A DNA stretch of 64,000 nt from Echinococcus granulosus. Its lineage: Eukaryota; Platyhelminthes; Cestoda; Cyclophyllidea; Taeniidae. This document shows, in pieces, positions 9,580 to 23,300 of this stretch. The notes beneath the pieces are model-generated. The model had not been told where the DNA came from and searched no databases. It saw only the letters and a list, made by a program, of their open reading frames with translations. The stretch is from assembly GCF_000524195.1 (NCBI RefSeq), contig NW_020170432.1, forward strand, positions 211,479 to 275,478. Reading direction: 5' to 3'. A program made the translations under genes and the position numbers. How positions within the stretch are numbered: position 1 is the first letter of the stretch; every line of letters starts with the position of its first letter.

Positions 9580-12500
9580 CCAGCTAAGCCCTCCACACTC
9601 CCCCACCGATCCCACGGTGCCGGTAATTGCGGTGACAACACTGTCTCACACCAATTTCCGCTCCTACTCCTGCCCCTCTTCCTATCAGCTTCACAAATAA
9701 CAAAGTAATTTTTATGCCTGGAGTTTAGAAATTTCTTTCCTGATAAATACAGTAAGTAGTTTATTGTCGATAGCTCCCTGGAGGTAATACGGGAATCCTA
9801 GGACAGGCTAATTAAATGATTAATTAATTTCGGTGAAAAGTCTTTCAATAATTTAATAAAATATTTTGCAGTCTTTTGTCAGACCTAAAAGTTAAATATC
9901 TGAATGTTTAAACGAATTATTTCTCTCGTTTCTAAACACGTTATGGAGTATGAAATAGCTTTTTCGCTTTCCCCCTCTTAGGGGTGTAAAAAGTACACTT
10001 CTTATCCCGTCTCCACCTCCCTTGATTTGCTGCTTTAAGAAGAATTCTCCCCTACGCTTGTTGACCTGTACTGATGCTAAAGACCTCTAATTTAAAGCAC
10101 AACTAAAAGTTGTTATTGAAAATGGGAAAAGATGACAAAACTTGACAAGCAAACACTAAAACCTTGGACGAATTTGGTAGGATAGCTACTTAAAAAAACA
10201 GTATGGAAGATGGCAAAATGAATGAATGTGAGTCGATGTGGTACTCTAGATTGTCCTTCTTACCACTCTGCCGCCGTATTGAACCCCCATAAACGAAGGG
10301 TTGGGTAAACTTGATGGATTTGGTTGGAGGTTGTCTGCTTTGCGAACCAAATTTAACTGGGGTTCAAAACTGCATGAACCATTTTTGGTTTGTGAGGTAG
10401 CGGAACGCGAAGCTCAGAACCGGTTCCATTGGGGTACACAGACAGACCTCCTGATTTTAATCCTGGACATGTTATGCATTGACAGATGACAAGGCAAGGG
10501 CACTAGGGATTTCGCCGTGTTTACTAGCTAAGAGACTTCCTTTAAGAAGACTTTTATTTTAAAGCCCTTTAGGCCAACGAAAATGTCATTTGTTGTCCTT
10601 AAAACACCAACTACCTCCTTGAACTTTTAGGAATCATAACAATTCAACCCCACAAGGCCGCGCTTGTTTCATGTGGGTGTTTAAGCGACTGCAGGCCAAT
10701 TTTTCAGCATGCATCTCCTGTTAAAGGCCTAAAAACTTCGTTTGAGATTTATCCACTCTCTACGATACGGATGGAATTTTCCCAAGAAAAGATATTTCCC
10801 TTCTAAGGGCTAAACAATGTCGCCTAAGATGTAACATAACTCAATGAGAATCGAAGGTAGGTAAGAAAAATGTTCGCTTTATGAAGAATCAGTGCTAATC
10901 AATCAACCTATTTTGAAAAGGAAATTCCAGGTTAATGCCTTACATCGTTGTATAAGTTACCCCCTAAAAAAATTACGCTTTAGTTAGGATGGAAGGAGGG
11001 GAAGGAGTACAGTCGCATTCCCACTTTCATTCTCCACATTCGGCTTGGTGTTATTCATCCCATCCGTCATTATTACTAGGCGCCCTCATGGTAGGTAGAA
11101 AAGAGTTAGGAAATAAAAAGGTAATAGACGGAAATACAAATGGCCAAAGGTAGGATTTTTCTGGCTCCTGAGGGCAAAACGTTTCTTATAACTAACATTC
11201 GTCGCCTTGTGCCTTATTTAGAAGGGTGGTTATTCCAATGAGTAGTCCAAGTACCTTTTAGTACTTGTCAAGAATGGCCTCACAAGCACACAAGTTCCTC
11301 CCCATTGGTCCTTTTGCAAGCATGGAGAGATTCCCTTTTAGGGTTTGTTACAGCGAATGATCTCACCCTTTTTTCGTCTTGTTTGTGATTGGCAGGGTAA
11401 TTATTAAATTTTATAGAGGTTTTAGAGTATGCAATTGTTTACAGCGGACCATTAAGCCTAAAGATGGTAAAATTTCATAGCCTTTAGCTTTCGCCCCTTC
11501 GTTCTGTTTAAAAAAGACGAATTTACCAAAGGGCGTCATTTTTAAGTCATAACATTCAGTATTAATGCGAAACGAGAGAAACTTAATGACCTTGTCTTCT
11601 TTAAGTAGATGCTTTACCTGCTGCCTCCTAACACGCGCTTAGTCAAAGTGGATTGCGCAGGTGGCCAACTATAACTAAACAGACAAATGTTCACCTGTTA
11701 AAATGGGTTAAGCTTTAGAGCGTGGGATCCTTAAAAGACGGGTGATAAAATTGCCGTCTCACTTTATGTAGCCATTACCAGCTGTTTCACACAGAAGAGA
11801 AGACCATAAATAACTACTTGATTTCAGAACCCCTCTCCTTTTCCCAAAAAAGCACTGAAAAGTCCACAGCCATTAATTTACAAATAAATTTTTGTTTCTT
11901 TGCAATTGCCACCCAAGCAGGAGTATAAATATTTAGGAACTCTCCAGAAATGGCAGACAAATGTGACAGTTTAAGTGAATTTACGGTAAATACCCGAGTT
12001 TAGGCCCTATCCAAAGAAAGGATCATGCGTGACTGGTCAGAGTAAATTTTCTACCCTGGCTTGTTGACCGAATGTAACGATTACGACAGCAATGGGTAAA
12101 TATTTGGGAAATATTGGGTGAACTTTATTGGGGAGTTTTTGAGGGAAATTTAGCAAAAATAGTGGTAAACTAAACAATTCGTTGCAGGTATCGTTTTAGC
12201 TCGCTATGTTGACTTATGGTAATTTGGTGGTCCTTGTAGACTGTCATTAGGTGTTGGTAGCATAAAACATTATCTTTACAGCGCTCTTTGTTTTGATCTG
12301 TACCACTTTGTGCCTATATTGAACCACCAAATCACAGGATTTGATCCTCACGAACCTGGGGAACATACTCGTCAACTTTAATGTGTTGCAATTAGAGGAG
12401 GCATCGTATGGCGTAGTAGAACGCATTGCCTAAATATGCGGTATACCTCTTTTTCAATCTGAAAAGGAACAAACGAAAAGCTGATGGGCCATGTCCATAA

Positions 12501-14880
12501 ATAGACTCCCTTTTGCACTCAAGTACAGAAAGTTGTTTCATGTTTCCTTTCGCGTTTTCGTGTTTCATGCTTTCCTTTCGGCGGAATCAATGTTTCTTAC
12601 ATGCACTAGTAGACCACAATACGCTTCAATAAATACTAATATTTTATTTCCTCCTCCCTTTAAGCAAAAACGCTCCACTTCTACATATTGTACTGACCTG
12701 TGATGGGGAATGGAATTGACCACTTTCTTAAGCTTCTCAATCACCTAAATATTTTTGGGTATGCACATGCAGGGAGACGCAAAACCAGCCTAATTTTCAC
12801 TCAAACAAATGACTAAACTATTATAATTAAGCTATCGAATGCTAAACTGTAAATGCAGGATTTTTCATATCTATTATGATGGAGTGCTTTCCCCATCCCC
12901 CTCTCACATTGAGTCATTACTATTTCATCCCATCAGTAGAGGCTCTACCTGTTCCCCCATTTATAAAATGAAGACTTTTTCTGCTTTCACTAAAGTAACA
13001 AAGGAATTTGTATTTTTAAGCTCCCCCACCCCACAAACCCATTGCGGAGAGGGCTTATTCCCACGCAAATATTTAATGATCGTGCCTCACAGCGGAGCAT
13101 TTGAGAGCCTCCGGCATTTACCCAAACCCATTAAATCCGGTTCACCATGGGACTGCAGTTTACCTCTTAGATAAAGGGATAAATAAATTGTTAATTAGTT
13201 CGCCCAATTCGCTATTGTTGTCTTTCTTTGAACTCCCAAGCTGGAGGTAAACTAGGTCTCCTTCAGACAAAGTGTGACGGTGTGAATAGTGCAATGGAGG
13301 TTTTTGGATAGGATTTTAAATCCTGAAAATATATTTTATAATAAAAAGAAGTCTACATGAATTTTATTATAGTCTTAAGTGATTTGAGAGCGCTAGTCAA
13401 ACTATTTCAATTATTTTCTGACTCTCTACCCTCTTTCGCATGTTATCATGTCTCTTCATCGCAAATATCATGAAGCGGTGAAGAGAGAGGTATGGAGGTT
13501 GAGGCTGTTTGTCCCTCTAATCTTAAAGACGAAGCATTCGAGGGGAGAAGATTGGTCGAAGTCCTTCATCACATGATAGACTGCGCCGATTACCGAGGAC
13601 TGCAATGTTCCACCCCCTGCGTGTTTACGAGACTGACGGCTGTGAAATCATCACCAACATACAAACGTGCGGTCGGATGCCTTCGAAACATTGCTATCTT
13701 CAAATGTCTTACATGTTAGTGATTAGGTTCTCAACCTCCGTATTTTACATTACTGTCCCCTCTGAATTTGTCTACCTGTGAGAACAGACATCCTCAAGTT
13801 TAACATCTTTGTTGGTACACCACTTTGTTTACCACTCAACTGGGATCTGAGCCCAATCTAGACGACCTACGTATGTGCTCCACATATAGGCACCTTGAAG
13901 GACACACTTAACACTCATTTTTGCGTGTGGTATCCTCACAGTGGCCTCCCTTTTCTTGCATGGCAAATTTAGAATTTGTCTGACCTAAACGTCTCCTGCG
14001 CAAATTCAAAGTGCCATTGATTGTAAAATCTTTCCAGGAAATGGGTTCAAGCATAATAAATCATAATAGACTACTCCGCTTTTGACCACCGCATCTGAAA
14101 CCTGGGAAATCTATTCACAGGATAAAGTGATGTCCAGCAAAAATGCCTTCTTTTAAAGATCATAAACAAATACTTGCAACGGGATAAAAGTGGATGCGAA
14201 AAATATCCCCTGATGGAGGCAAAAGTTATGCACAGTTTATAATGGTACACCATAACAATTAAGATCAGCTTAAAGTTTTTGGGGCTTTTACCTCGTCAGT
14301 AGGAAGAGATCCGTTCCAGATAAGTAGTTTGTGACAAGGAATAGTCACTAACGAAACCAAGTAACTTCAATCATAATTTCACAGGAAGAAAAATAATTCT
14401 CATTAGGATATGCTGACACCCAAACGCCTCATTTAACTCTCCCCTAAAAATTGTGACAAAGTAACGTTATTTTGCCGGAATGGTTTTAGCAATTAAATTT
14501 GTATCAAGCCTTTTGTTTAGCAATCGGCCCAGTCTATTGTGGTATGCCTAGAATGCGACTTGTCGTCTGCCATTGTGGAGCTTAAGTAAAGTCTTATCTC
14601 AGAAAATCACCTATTCCAAGTTTTGCATTAGAACAATTATCTTTGTCAACATGAAACTACAATTCATTCATTCACTAAGAAAGAAAGAAAACATTTTAGC
14701 AATATCAAGGCTCGATTCAGGGTCGAGATTGGATTGTATTCTCCAGCTAACTTCGCAAATTCTACCCTAAAGAATAAGTCGCCACTGAAATGCAGCTATT
14801 GTTAATGTTTCACGCAGTAGGACGGGAAAAAATGCATCTTGCATAAATTTGAAAGCTGGGTACTATTGTAGCACCCCGGT
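9580..14880. other. Long non-coding stretch
   Basis: No ORF here shows splice context or a family resemblance. Open frames at 12491-12703, 12839-13174 and 13492-13719 (plus) are unassigned. The last starts with a well-placed ATG and gives a 75-aa cysteine-containing frame, but nothing else supports it. I found no RNA gene. Confidence 0.4.
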
Positions 14881-14889
14881 CTCTGCTGA

Positions 14890-15345
14890 AGTCGTAAAGA
14901 ATTACACCAGTTCGCAGGAGGATTTATCACTGACATGTGGGAGAACAGAAGCTCTGCAGGCATCCGGAAGGCCACTCCGCAAGATAGAAGCATAAAACGT
15001 GCAGACTGAAGCTTCCCCATTGGCTAAATGTACAGTACGATAAACAACAGGCCACCACCCCCTCTATTCAGACATGGGTATCCACACAACATTAAAGTGT
15101 GCTATTCTCACGGGTCGCTTTTATTCTGGCCGTCTTATCATGTCTGCCATCTGGGGTTACCATGGCAATGGGGGAATGTTTCATAGACTTGTCCATGGTT
15201 TACTTCTGGAGGCTGAGTTTTGTGGCATGTGGTATGAGGCCCAGGATCTAGCGCTGTGTTGTTTGGAGAACAGCACTTTCTTACGACTGGTTGAACTTCT
15301 AAAGCAGACATTACTCTAACACTCCTTTGAGTTGTATCAAGTCTA
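14890..15345. repeat. Dispersed repeat family 1, best-preserved copy
   Basis: Longest example of the family (compare 7515-7930). Its right part contains a TTTTGTGGCATGTGGTATGAGG block and TTTCTTACGACTGGTTGA, recurring in diverged form at 26800-26905 and 28945-29045. The overlapping 81-aa plus and 72-aa minus frames show no recognisable domain and are likely chance frames within the repeat. Confidence 0.5.
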
Positions 15346-15359
15346 GGAGGCTGCACGAA

Positions 15360-18300
15360 GTTGTTAGCCGGTTTGGGTCCTAAATTTCCAACCTCATGTT
15401 CGGTTCTACCCGATATTATCTACTCATCGGCATGAGTAGAAAAATTCAGGCGGTGACAAAACAAAATCAAAATATGCGTTTTATTAGCTATTTCCGGCTT
15501 CCGTAAGATTTTGATGGGTCTACCCCTACTTGGGCACGGATAATTCCATCAGGACGAAATACCTACAAGTTAGCTCCACCTCCTCAACTCAAAGGCAAGC
15601 AAGAAAATCTCCTACTTTAGAAGCGCCAAGGGCATGGACGAGTCAATCATTCGGAAGAAAGTGCTTTTTGAAAGATGACACAATGCAGCTTCTTGCAAAC
15701 TCCTTCTACTGTCGCACTTGGGCCTGCGATGGAGTGGCAAACACTTCCTCACCCTCATTGTCCTCCTCTATTTTGTCAATTAGCTACCATAGTTAAGCAG
15801 ACATGGACGTGGCTAAAGTGTTTTTTCCTGATTCCAAGATAAAAAAACCGTCTTCGATGGCATTGATTAAAATACGCCTCCTCCTGACCGAAGGAGTGAT
15901 AAATTGATCCATGAGAGAACGAACCAAAGAGTAGATAGATAAATGACTGAAGGTTGACACGTGTCACCAGACTAACGAGGGGATGAATCGGTAGCCTCTC
16001 TTTAACCATCTTTTGGCTGACGATTGCGGGTTAGCCACAACTAATAGCCAAATTATGTAAGACGCGTACTCAGCACAACTCACCAACCCGGCTTGACAAA
16101 TTACAGTTCCATCGAGGAGAAAGGTTCAGAACCTAATGGCTGGTATCATGTTTTCCCTCCCTTTTTTTTCTCCCTCTCTAATGGCACTGATATTTGGGCC
16201 AAAACATCACCCTATCACACTTGGGATCTGGCGCCACAATGGACAAACAGGGAGGAAGAGGAGGTGAGAGGGGTCGCGGAGCAGGTAGGAGTTCCCTCTG
16301 CTCCGCCTAACGTGAACATCACTTGTTTTAATGCACTCACTCGTCAATTGGTGCAGAACTGACGACGACTAATGCAGTCCTCATGCCACTTGAGGCGTGC
16401 TGTTGACAGAATGGAATGCGCCACTTTGATTTGACAGAAAGGCAGACAGAAACAAAAAGTCTGAAGTGGATGCATGGGCTCAATCGCCTCTGGATAATTG
16501 ACACAAGCGCATCACTCAATAATTCGACCTTGTTCCAACCTGACAAGTACGTGCTATCCACCTCTGCCATCCTTGGCATTATGCCAAAGAGCTTCTGGTA
16601 TGTATTTCCACAACAAAACATCTGAATGGCGCATCTCAATGAGGTCCAGCACTGAGGCCTCACTGAGTTGCATGACCTCCGCGTTATTGGGTGATTAAGA
16701 TCTCACGAGATGGTAGCCTTGGAATCTACTTGCTAAAGATATAAGTAGCCTCCCAAAAGGACTAAGTCCGATATCAAGTACCAATCGCTTTTTGTGGGTC
16801 AGGAGCCTAAAAGTCAAACCACTTTATTGATGTCCTGTTCGACTTTCAAGTCTTCTTTAGCTTCAGATTCATTTGGATCCTGCCTTCCTCTGATCCAGCA
16901 AAAGTTCGTACCCTGATTGGTTGATAAGCCGCGACTGTGGTAACTACCGGTTCACAACGTATCAGTCATTCCGATTTGAAAGGGCTTATTCTGGAAGTCC
17001 AAACAATGCATAACCTGTCGCAAAATCATACAAGAAATAAATAATTGGGTATTGGTGATAAATAAAGCCATTGCCGTTGCCGACAAGCATAGAAAAGTTG
17101 ACTATTGCTAGGAGTTTAAGGGATGTTTTGACAAAGAAGGCTGAAATCCTAAGGTTAGATCTTGCTCCCAGTGATTTCGGTTTGTTTAGCTTCCCGAAAA
17201 AGTACTTCGAAGTGAAGTAAAGGTGTGAGAATCCAGGATCACCCCCCGGAGAATTACAAAACGCAAACCTGATGGTACAAAAACTTCATCATTGCTCATC
17301 AATGCAGAAGAGTTGCCCTCGCGATGACCACAGTGTGTCTATACACGGTGAAGGTAAGGGTTGAGCATGCAGGTCAAAAGGTCAACAGCATAATGGAGGG
17401 AGGAGGGAGAAGAGGTGTGCAAAGTAGATTTCACATCTTAGTTGCGTTTGGCATCAAGAAGGTGATGTAGCTAAGCTCTGAGATGCGTGAGCATGTCGAC
17501 ATTTTAGTCTGATGGTCGTGGAATTGCTGAAATAAGACGGAAAAAGAGAACCCAAGTAGAAAAAACGTTCTTTATACTCGCTATTCTCCAAGTGCAGGTT
17601 TGGTAGAGGTTATTTAAGGGGCAAATCTGAATTGGGTCGGGGTCGTCTGGAATCTTGCCCGGCAAAGCTGAGGCGACAGGTCAGCGAGAGCGCAATGAAA
17701 AAGGGTTGAAATCCGCAATCCCTGGCGCAGTGCTAGGTGATGAAAAAAATCGCGCGGTTTTTGCTGTGACCCATTGCAATGACTTGTTGACTGGTAGGAA
17801 CCTGTAAAATGTGATTATTTATGCGCACCCCAGTCTGTCTGGACAATATTCATTGTCGTGTGTTCCACAAATTTCTTCCTATTTCTAACGTCGGTTGAAC
17901 ATGATTGATTTGTCCGCCTTCTTCCTGAACCTTCCTCGCTTCGGCAATATATTTTCTGCCCTAGTATTACGACTTCTTTCGCCTTTAGGAGAGACTCAAG
18001 TCGCAACATTGGTGCTAGTGGCAAGCGAATTCGATCTTCAAGGACGACACCTCCTCCACTTCTCTACTAGCTAGATAGAACTCCGATAGATAGATGAATA
18101 GGCAGGACTGAAGTAAGAATAAAGTGGCAAGGAGGAAGAGACGCGAAACTTTACCCTCACGAAACCATTTCAATCCCTATTCCTAATTAAATAACTGCTT
18201 TTAGGCCAATGTTCTTACGACTAGCGATGGATGGCCGGCACATTCCCCCTTCCCCCAGTATAGTTTCCAAATAGGACAAAACTCTAGATGCGGTGGAAAT

Positions 18301-19060
18301 GTCAAGTATGAGCAATGTCGCTGCGGCCAAATACCACCTCAGTTGCAAGCACATTCGATGCCTGGCGCGGGTGACTCGTGAGTGTTTCTCCTTACAGCAC
18401 CGCAGAAGATTTGGACTTGGAAATGGAATGGAAAGTATGCATTACCCCATCCGCCACCTTCACATTCTCCGCCAGTTCCTCAGAGGGACCGACACCACTT
18501 TTTGACTCCTGACAATCACTCTTGAAGTAGAGAGTTGAAAAACGGAGGTTATTAAGGCCATTCGTAGCTTTACAGTAGGTCGGTATTATCGCACCGAGAA
18601 CGAAGGATGGATTTTAACGATGGTAATTTTAGTGGGTAAAATATTTTACGAAGCTTCCCCTCTTAATTAGGTTCTTTTCTCACCATCTCAAAAACTAATT
18701 CTCTCCCTTTTCACTAATGGTGTTATCACTTAGGGAAGATGGAATTGAAATACAAGCACCGCTGCAACACACCCAGTTGCTACCTCACATACACTCGGAT
18801 AAATGGAGTTACTAAATTGCCCCTATTAGGCAGAGGCAACGATTCCCCTCTAAATGCGTAAGAAGTGTAGAAGATCGTACATGCCAGAATAATTTCCCAC
18901 ACTCGGAGGGTGATATAATAGATGGGTGGACAGATGTAGGACGGGTCTTCATAATTACCTGTAACAAAATGCAGCCCTATCTTAGAGCGATTTACAATCG
19001 GCGCATATTAATCATGTACCTTGAAATTACCACTTTGGAAGTGGTAAAAAGAGGGGAAAA
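15360..19060. other. Non-coding, unassigned ORFs
   Basis: Frames at 15530-15796, 16093-16362 (plus) and 17815-18024 (minus) have no splice support or recognised family. Confidence 0.35.
16554..16673 (-). CDS. Unassigned 39-codon ORF or gene fragment
   Basis: ATG at 16673 opens a compact 39-residue frame (begins MQLSEASVLDLIEMRHSD, contains WKYIPEALW) ending at TAG. Its regular hydrophobic and charged spacing looks protein-like. Upstream in frame there is a TAA about 30 bases away and no clear promoter or acceptor. It could be an exon remnant, a small gene or chance. Confidence 0.2.
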   Translation of the reverse strand: MQLSEASVLDLIEMRHSDVLLWKYIPEALWHNAKDGRGG

Positions 19061-19063
19061 AGA

Positions 19064-19090
19064 GGGAGAGGGGAAGGATGGGGAGGTGGG
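19064..19090 (+). other. G-quadruplex motif in a purine-rich tract
   Basis: G-runs of 3, 4, 4 and 3 separated by loops of 3, 6 and 4 bases, inside a longer G/A-rich tract (about 19030-19100). Confidence 0.45.
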
Positions 19091-20300
19091 AGCAATAACA
19101 GACATAAGAGAGAAATTTGGATGTAAATGTCTTACTTTGTGGTGACATCATTTACTAATTAAGCAGCCAATCAACCAGTCGGCGAAACTAAAGCTAAACA
19201 AAGAATTTCGCAAGATTCGCAAAATTTGAAGAGATTTACTGGGTAATGAGCGGGGGGAGGAGAAAAACTTACGAATGGGTTAAAACTGACTCTTCTTCAG
19301 CAGAGTGTACCTGTGTGTGAAGGGAAAGGAGAATTGGGAAAAAACTTTACATTTCTTCTACTCAAGTACCATTTACAATAAAGTGGAGGCTAAATTCGCT
19401 TTTTAGTATTCTCTGAGGCAGCTTGTTTATGTGCAAGCCTCAAGAGATCGCACATCAACCGGAGGAGTTGAATGGCATGCCGAATTGAACAGTACTGACT
19501 TCTATAGAGTTACAAACGTTCAGAAGTCTGCAGCCATGTCTACTCTACAACAAAGGGCTAAATGTCAGTTGGAGGTACACTGACAAAAAAGTCTCACTTT
19601 TATTAGCATCAAGGCATCACCGATCAATTTCGCTGCCAGTGTCAAAATCCAACCCTATCACTACTCACATAAAGTCTGTAAACGCACATTCAAAGTGAAT
19701 CTTGTGGCTGGAGACACAAGGACTAAGAAGAGCCTCAAACGTCTCAGCAGCTTGGCCAACTCATCATTAAATACAGCATTATAAATCGGCGCTTCAAACA
19801 AAATTACTACTGACCAAGTAAATAAGTACGAAGTCCACTTCTTCCTAAAGTGGATAGTCATTTGCTAAAATTGACCAACTCCAATTTCAAAATACAAAAT
19901 TTGTCAAGTAAAAATATGGAGCTGTCTTCACTTACCGAATGCCGGCATTAAAGCAGGAGAAAGTACTCTACTTTTTAACACAGGAGTAACCAAAAGACTT
20001 GCATATTTAAACCAAATTAAGGAAAAGCAGATTAATAGCTTGACTACTTCCAGAAGGCCTATTTATTTAAACTCAGAGTTCGGGAGTAGATAAAGGCACG
20101 AAAGGGGTAACCTCAGTGCATCGCCCAACGAGTTAGCAGTTCTAATTATCCAGTTCAGACGACTCCTTCATCACGGAGTGTCGAGACTTACCCACCACCA
20201 GGAAGAGAAAAGGATTGCTAATATTAATAGACGATCAAACCATAAACTAATGATATACATAAGAAAATGGTGATTGGAAAACCTCTATCAGGCAAAATTG

Positions 20301-23300
20301 CTACTTATAAGTAATCAGTAGACTTACCGAGTACTTCCGCTTAACAGCGTCTGAAGAAGCCCGCGTATCACCAACAGCAGCGGCCGGTACACCGTCGCCA
20401 GGGGCTGAGTCATTTAGTCGCTGGTTGGCAAATTTATTCGTACCGATGGCGGAGACACCAGAGGTCGAGTGGGAGAATAAAGCCGAGGGCCGAGCGCTAT
20501 GCGCCCGCTTCGCCAAATACCGATGTGTCTCCCAAGCCGAGAGCGAACGCAGCGGCGCATAGGCGAGTGCGGATAGCAGGAACACCAGTCCACAAGTGTA
20601 GTACGCCCAACTTAATGGGTTATTTTCTGACCCTGTTAATAGAATTTGTGGTTCGTGTAGAAGTCGTGCACCGATTTGAATGCCTGAAGCCACCTCTGCG
20701 ATCAGACCTGAGAAAGATGGGTTAAAACAATTCTACTTAATTAAAACAAGTGTGCAAACAGCCTGGTAATAGGACTCACCCACTGTTAGAGGACCGGCGA
20801 TGGCTCCAGCCCCTTGAAAGACAAGAAGATAGACGAATGCTGGCGTTAGATGATGTACACCAATTAGTTCCACCGCGACAGCACTTCGGAGAGATAAGGC
20901 GAGAGCTAGGAAACAAAACGATTAAAAGGAGATTACACGAAAGCCTTGGTCCAAACTCTTCACAACTCACTGAACTGAAACACATACCACTGGCAAGAGT
21001 GTGAAGGAAGACTAGCATGAGGAGGATACCACAAAAGAGCACACACGAGGAGGAGAGAGGATGATGAGGCGATCCTGCTCCCCATGTGGTGAGGGGGATG
21101 CAGAGAAGACTAGCACCACCCACCACTAGAGATACAATATTTAGGACCATTGGATCCGCCAGTCGATGTAGCAATGAGTGTAGATACCGTCGTAGAAGGC
21201 GTAAAAGTCCACTATCCTCTTCATTGTCTTCGTCGTTGTCGTCGCAACGCTGAAGATGACTGGATCCACTCACGATATGCTCGATGTAAAAGGCTGTGAA
21301 AGTGCAATTCGCAGTACAAGTATTTGACATTTAGGCTTCTTGTCTAATGACATTCAAATGGGCCAAATCCCATCGAGGAAACCAACTCAAGTCTCTCCCA
21401 CCCGATAAAACTAGACCGGAAATGCTGAAAACCACATTTCAGTTTTTAACTTTTGTAAATGAGGGGTGTCTCCGGCTACTTTTCTGTGAGAAAAGAGATC
21501 CCTATGCGTCATTTTGCTTTTTTCTCCACCCATAGGGGTTGTTTTAACCGACAGACCAAGAGAAGTTCAGTATCCCTACCTATTCGTCCCATTGAGGAAA
21601 AATTCCACTTCTCTAGACTACCTTATGGTCATATTCTGGTGGCAGAAGAGTACCAATATCATTGTGCCTTGGGCAAGAATGGGCAGCGAAATCGCATTGG
21701 ATAGACTTCCCTTCATGAGGTCTAAAAATCGCTCATACCTGCCTGTCTGCAACTTTCTGTCCACCCGCCTCCATTTGTCCAACTTTCAGTCTGTTCATAG
21801 GTACGCCCAACTGTCAGCCTGTCTGCCCTATGGATCTTTCTGTCCCTGTCTCCCTCCTCCTTCCCCCCCTCTTGGCCTAGCCATTCGCCTACATGTTATG
21901 TATCCACTGTCTTCTGTCCGCCTGTTCGTCCATCCTCTCAACCTGTCCACCTTTCCGTCTGTCCGACTCGCCTTCTCCGCCTACACCTACCCCTGCCTTT
22001 TGCTTGTCTACTTCTCTCATTCCACTGGTCAGTCTGCCCCTATCTTCGCCTGTATACTTGACTATCAATTAGTCAGTATGTCAATTCACCTCTTCATCCG
22101 TATCGACTCTCGTGGAGTGGTCCATTTGGCCGTCTGGCCACTCTATCTACCATCAAGTACCCCTTCTCTCCGCTTCTCTTGCCTGTCTCCTCCTTCTGTC
22201 CACTTATCCACCTAATGGTATCATCTAACCACGAAACTACGCAACAAAACAGCCCCAACGTGTCTCTCCATCTGTGTACTGGTCTATTTGTCGTTGCTTT
22301 TCGTCTGTCTTACCATCACCTCTTTGTTTCTCTACCTGCCCACCTATCTGCCTTTTTCATCTACCTACCCCTTAATTATTTGCCTCCCCCACCCCCTATC
22401 TGACCTCCCTCTTTCCCGCCTTTGTCAACACCTGACTATTATTTCCTCCACCCCTCTACCTCCTCTCTCGCCGCGTTCCTCTGAACGCCGGTTCGCTTGC
22501 CTATCAATTTATCCACCCTCGGCTAGTTTGTCAGATTGCCTGCTTGCCATCTGGCAACCACTAGCATCCACCATTCTAAGATTGGCAATGCTGGCAGTCA
22601 AGATGACGTCTAACGTCTACACCTCAAGCTATCCTCTATTTATCAGCATTCATTCATCCGTTTGTTTTATCTGCATAACCATCCACCGACCCACCCAGTA
22701 CAAAAAACCCAAAAAACCAACACCGATGGTGGAAGCGATGCCTACTGTGTATCTACCACTGCACATCAATCTGGCCACCTTTTCAGCTGCCTGTCTGACG
22801 ACTAGCCCAACCGCCACTTATCCATTTATCTGCCTTTCTGGTTTTCTGTCTGTCTCTCAACGTCTTCCTGTAAGCCTAAATGACTGCGCATTTGCTCCCC
22901 ATTCCACCTCTTTGTTGCCTGTCTGCCAGCCTCCTTGCCTACTATTCCACCTTTCTGCCCGTATGTACCTATCACCTAGACGTTTATCTACCACCTCCCT
23001 GTGTCACCGTCACTTCATTCTTTTCCCCGTCTATCAACAAAACTATTTCCACTCAAAACTCACTAGCGATGAGTCGTCCAAGAAGATGGGCAATCCCGAC
23101 AGTACAGATGACGCTTTTCACGGTTGCCAACTGTTCCGGTACTCGGAACACGGAACCAGAGTGAACACACCGAATTGACTGGCCACAGACGAGAGTTCGA
23201 CCCTCCAGCGAAACAAACAGTGGGAGCATGTGATACGGCACAAAGAGTGCTAAAAAAGGGAAATACAAGAAAGTCAAAGTAATTACAAAGACAAAGTCGA

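Noticed and set aside
21514..23178. Long plus-strand ORFs (233 and 296 codons) rich in Leu, Ser, Pro and Cys
   Set aside because: They come from a stop-poor C/T-rich minisatellite inside a transporter intron, overlap each other in different frames and show no domain.
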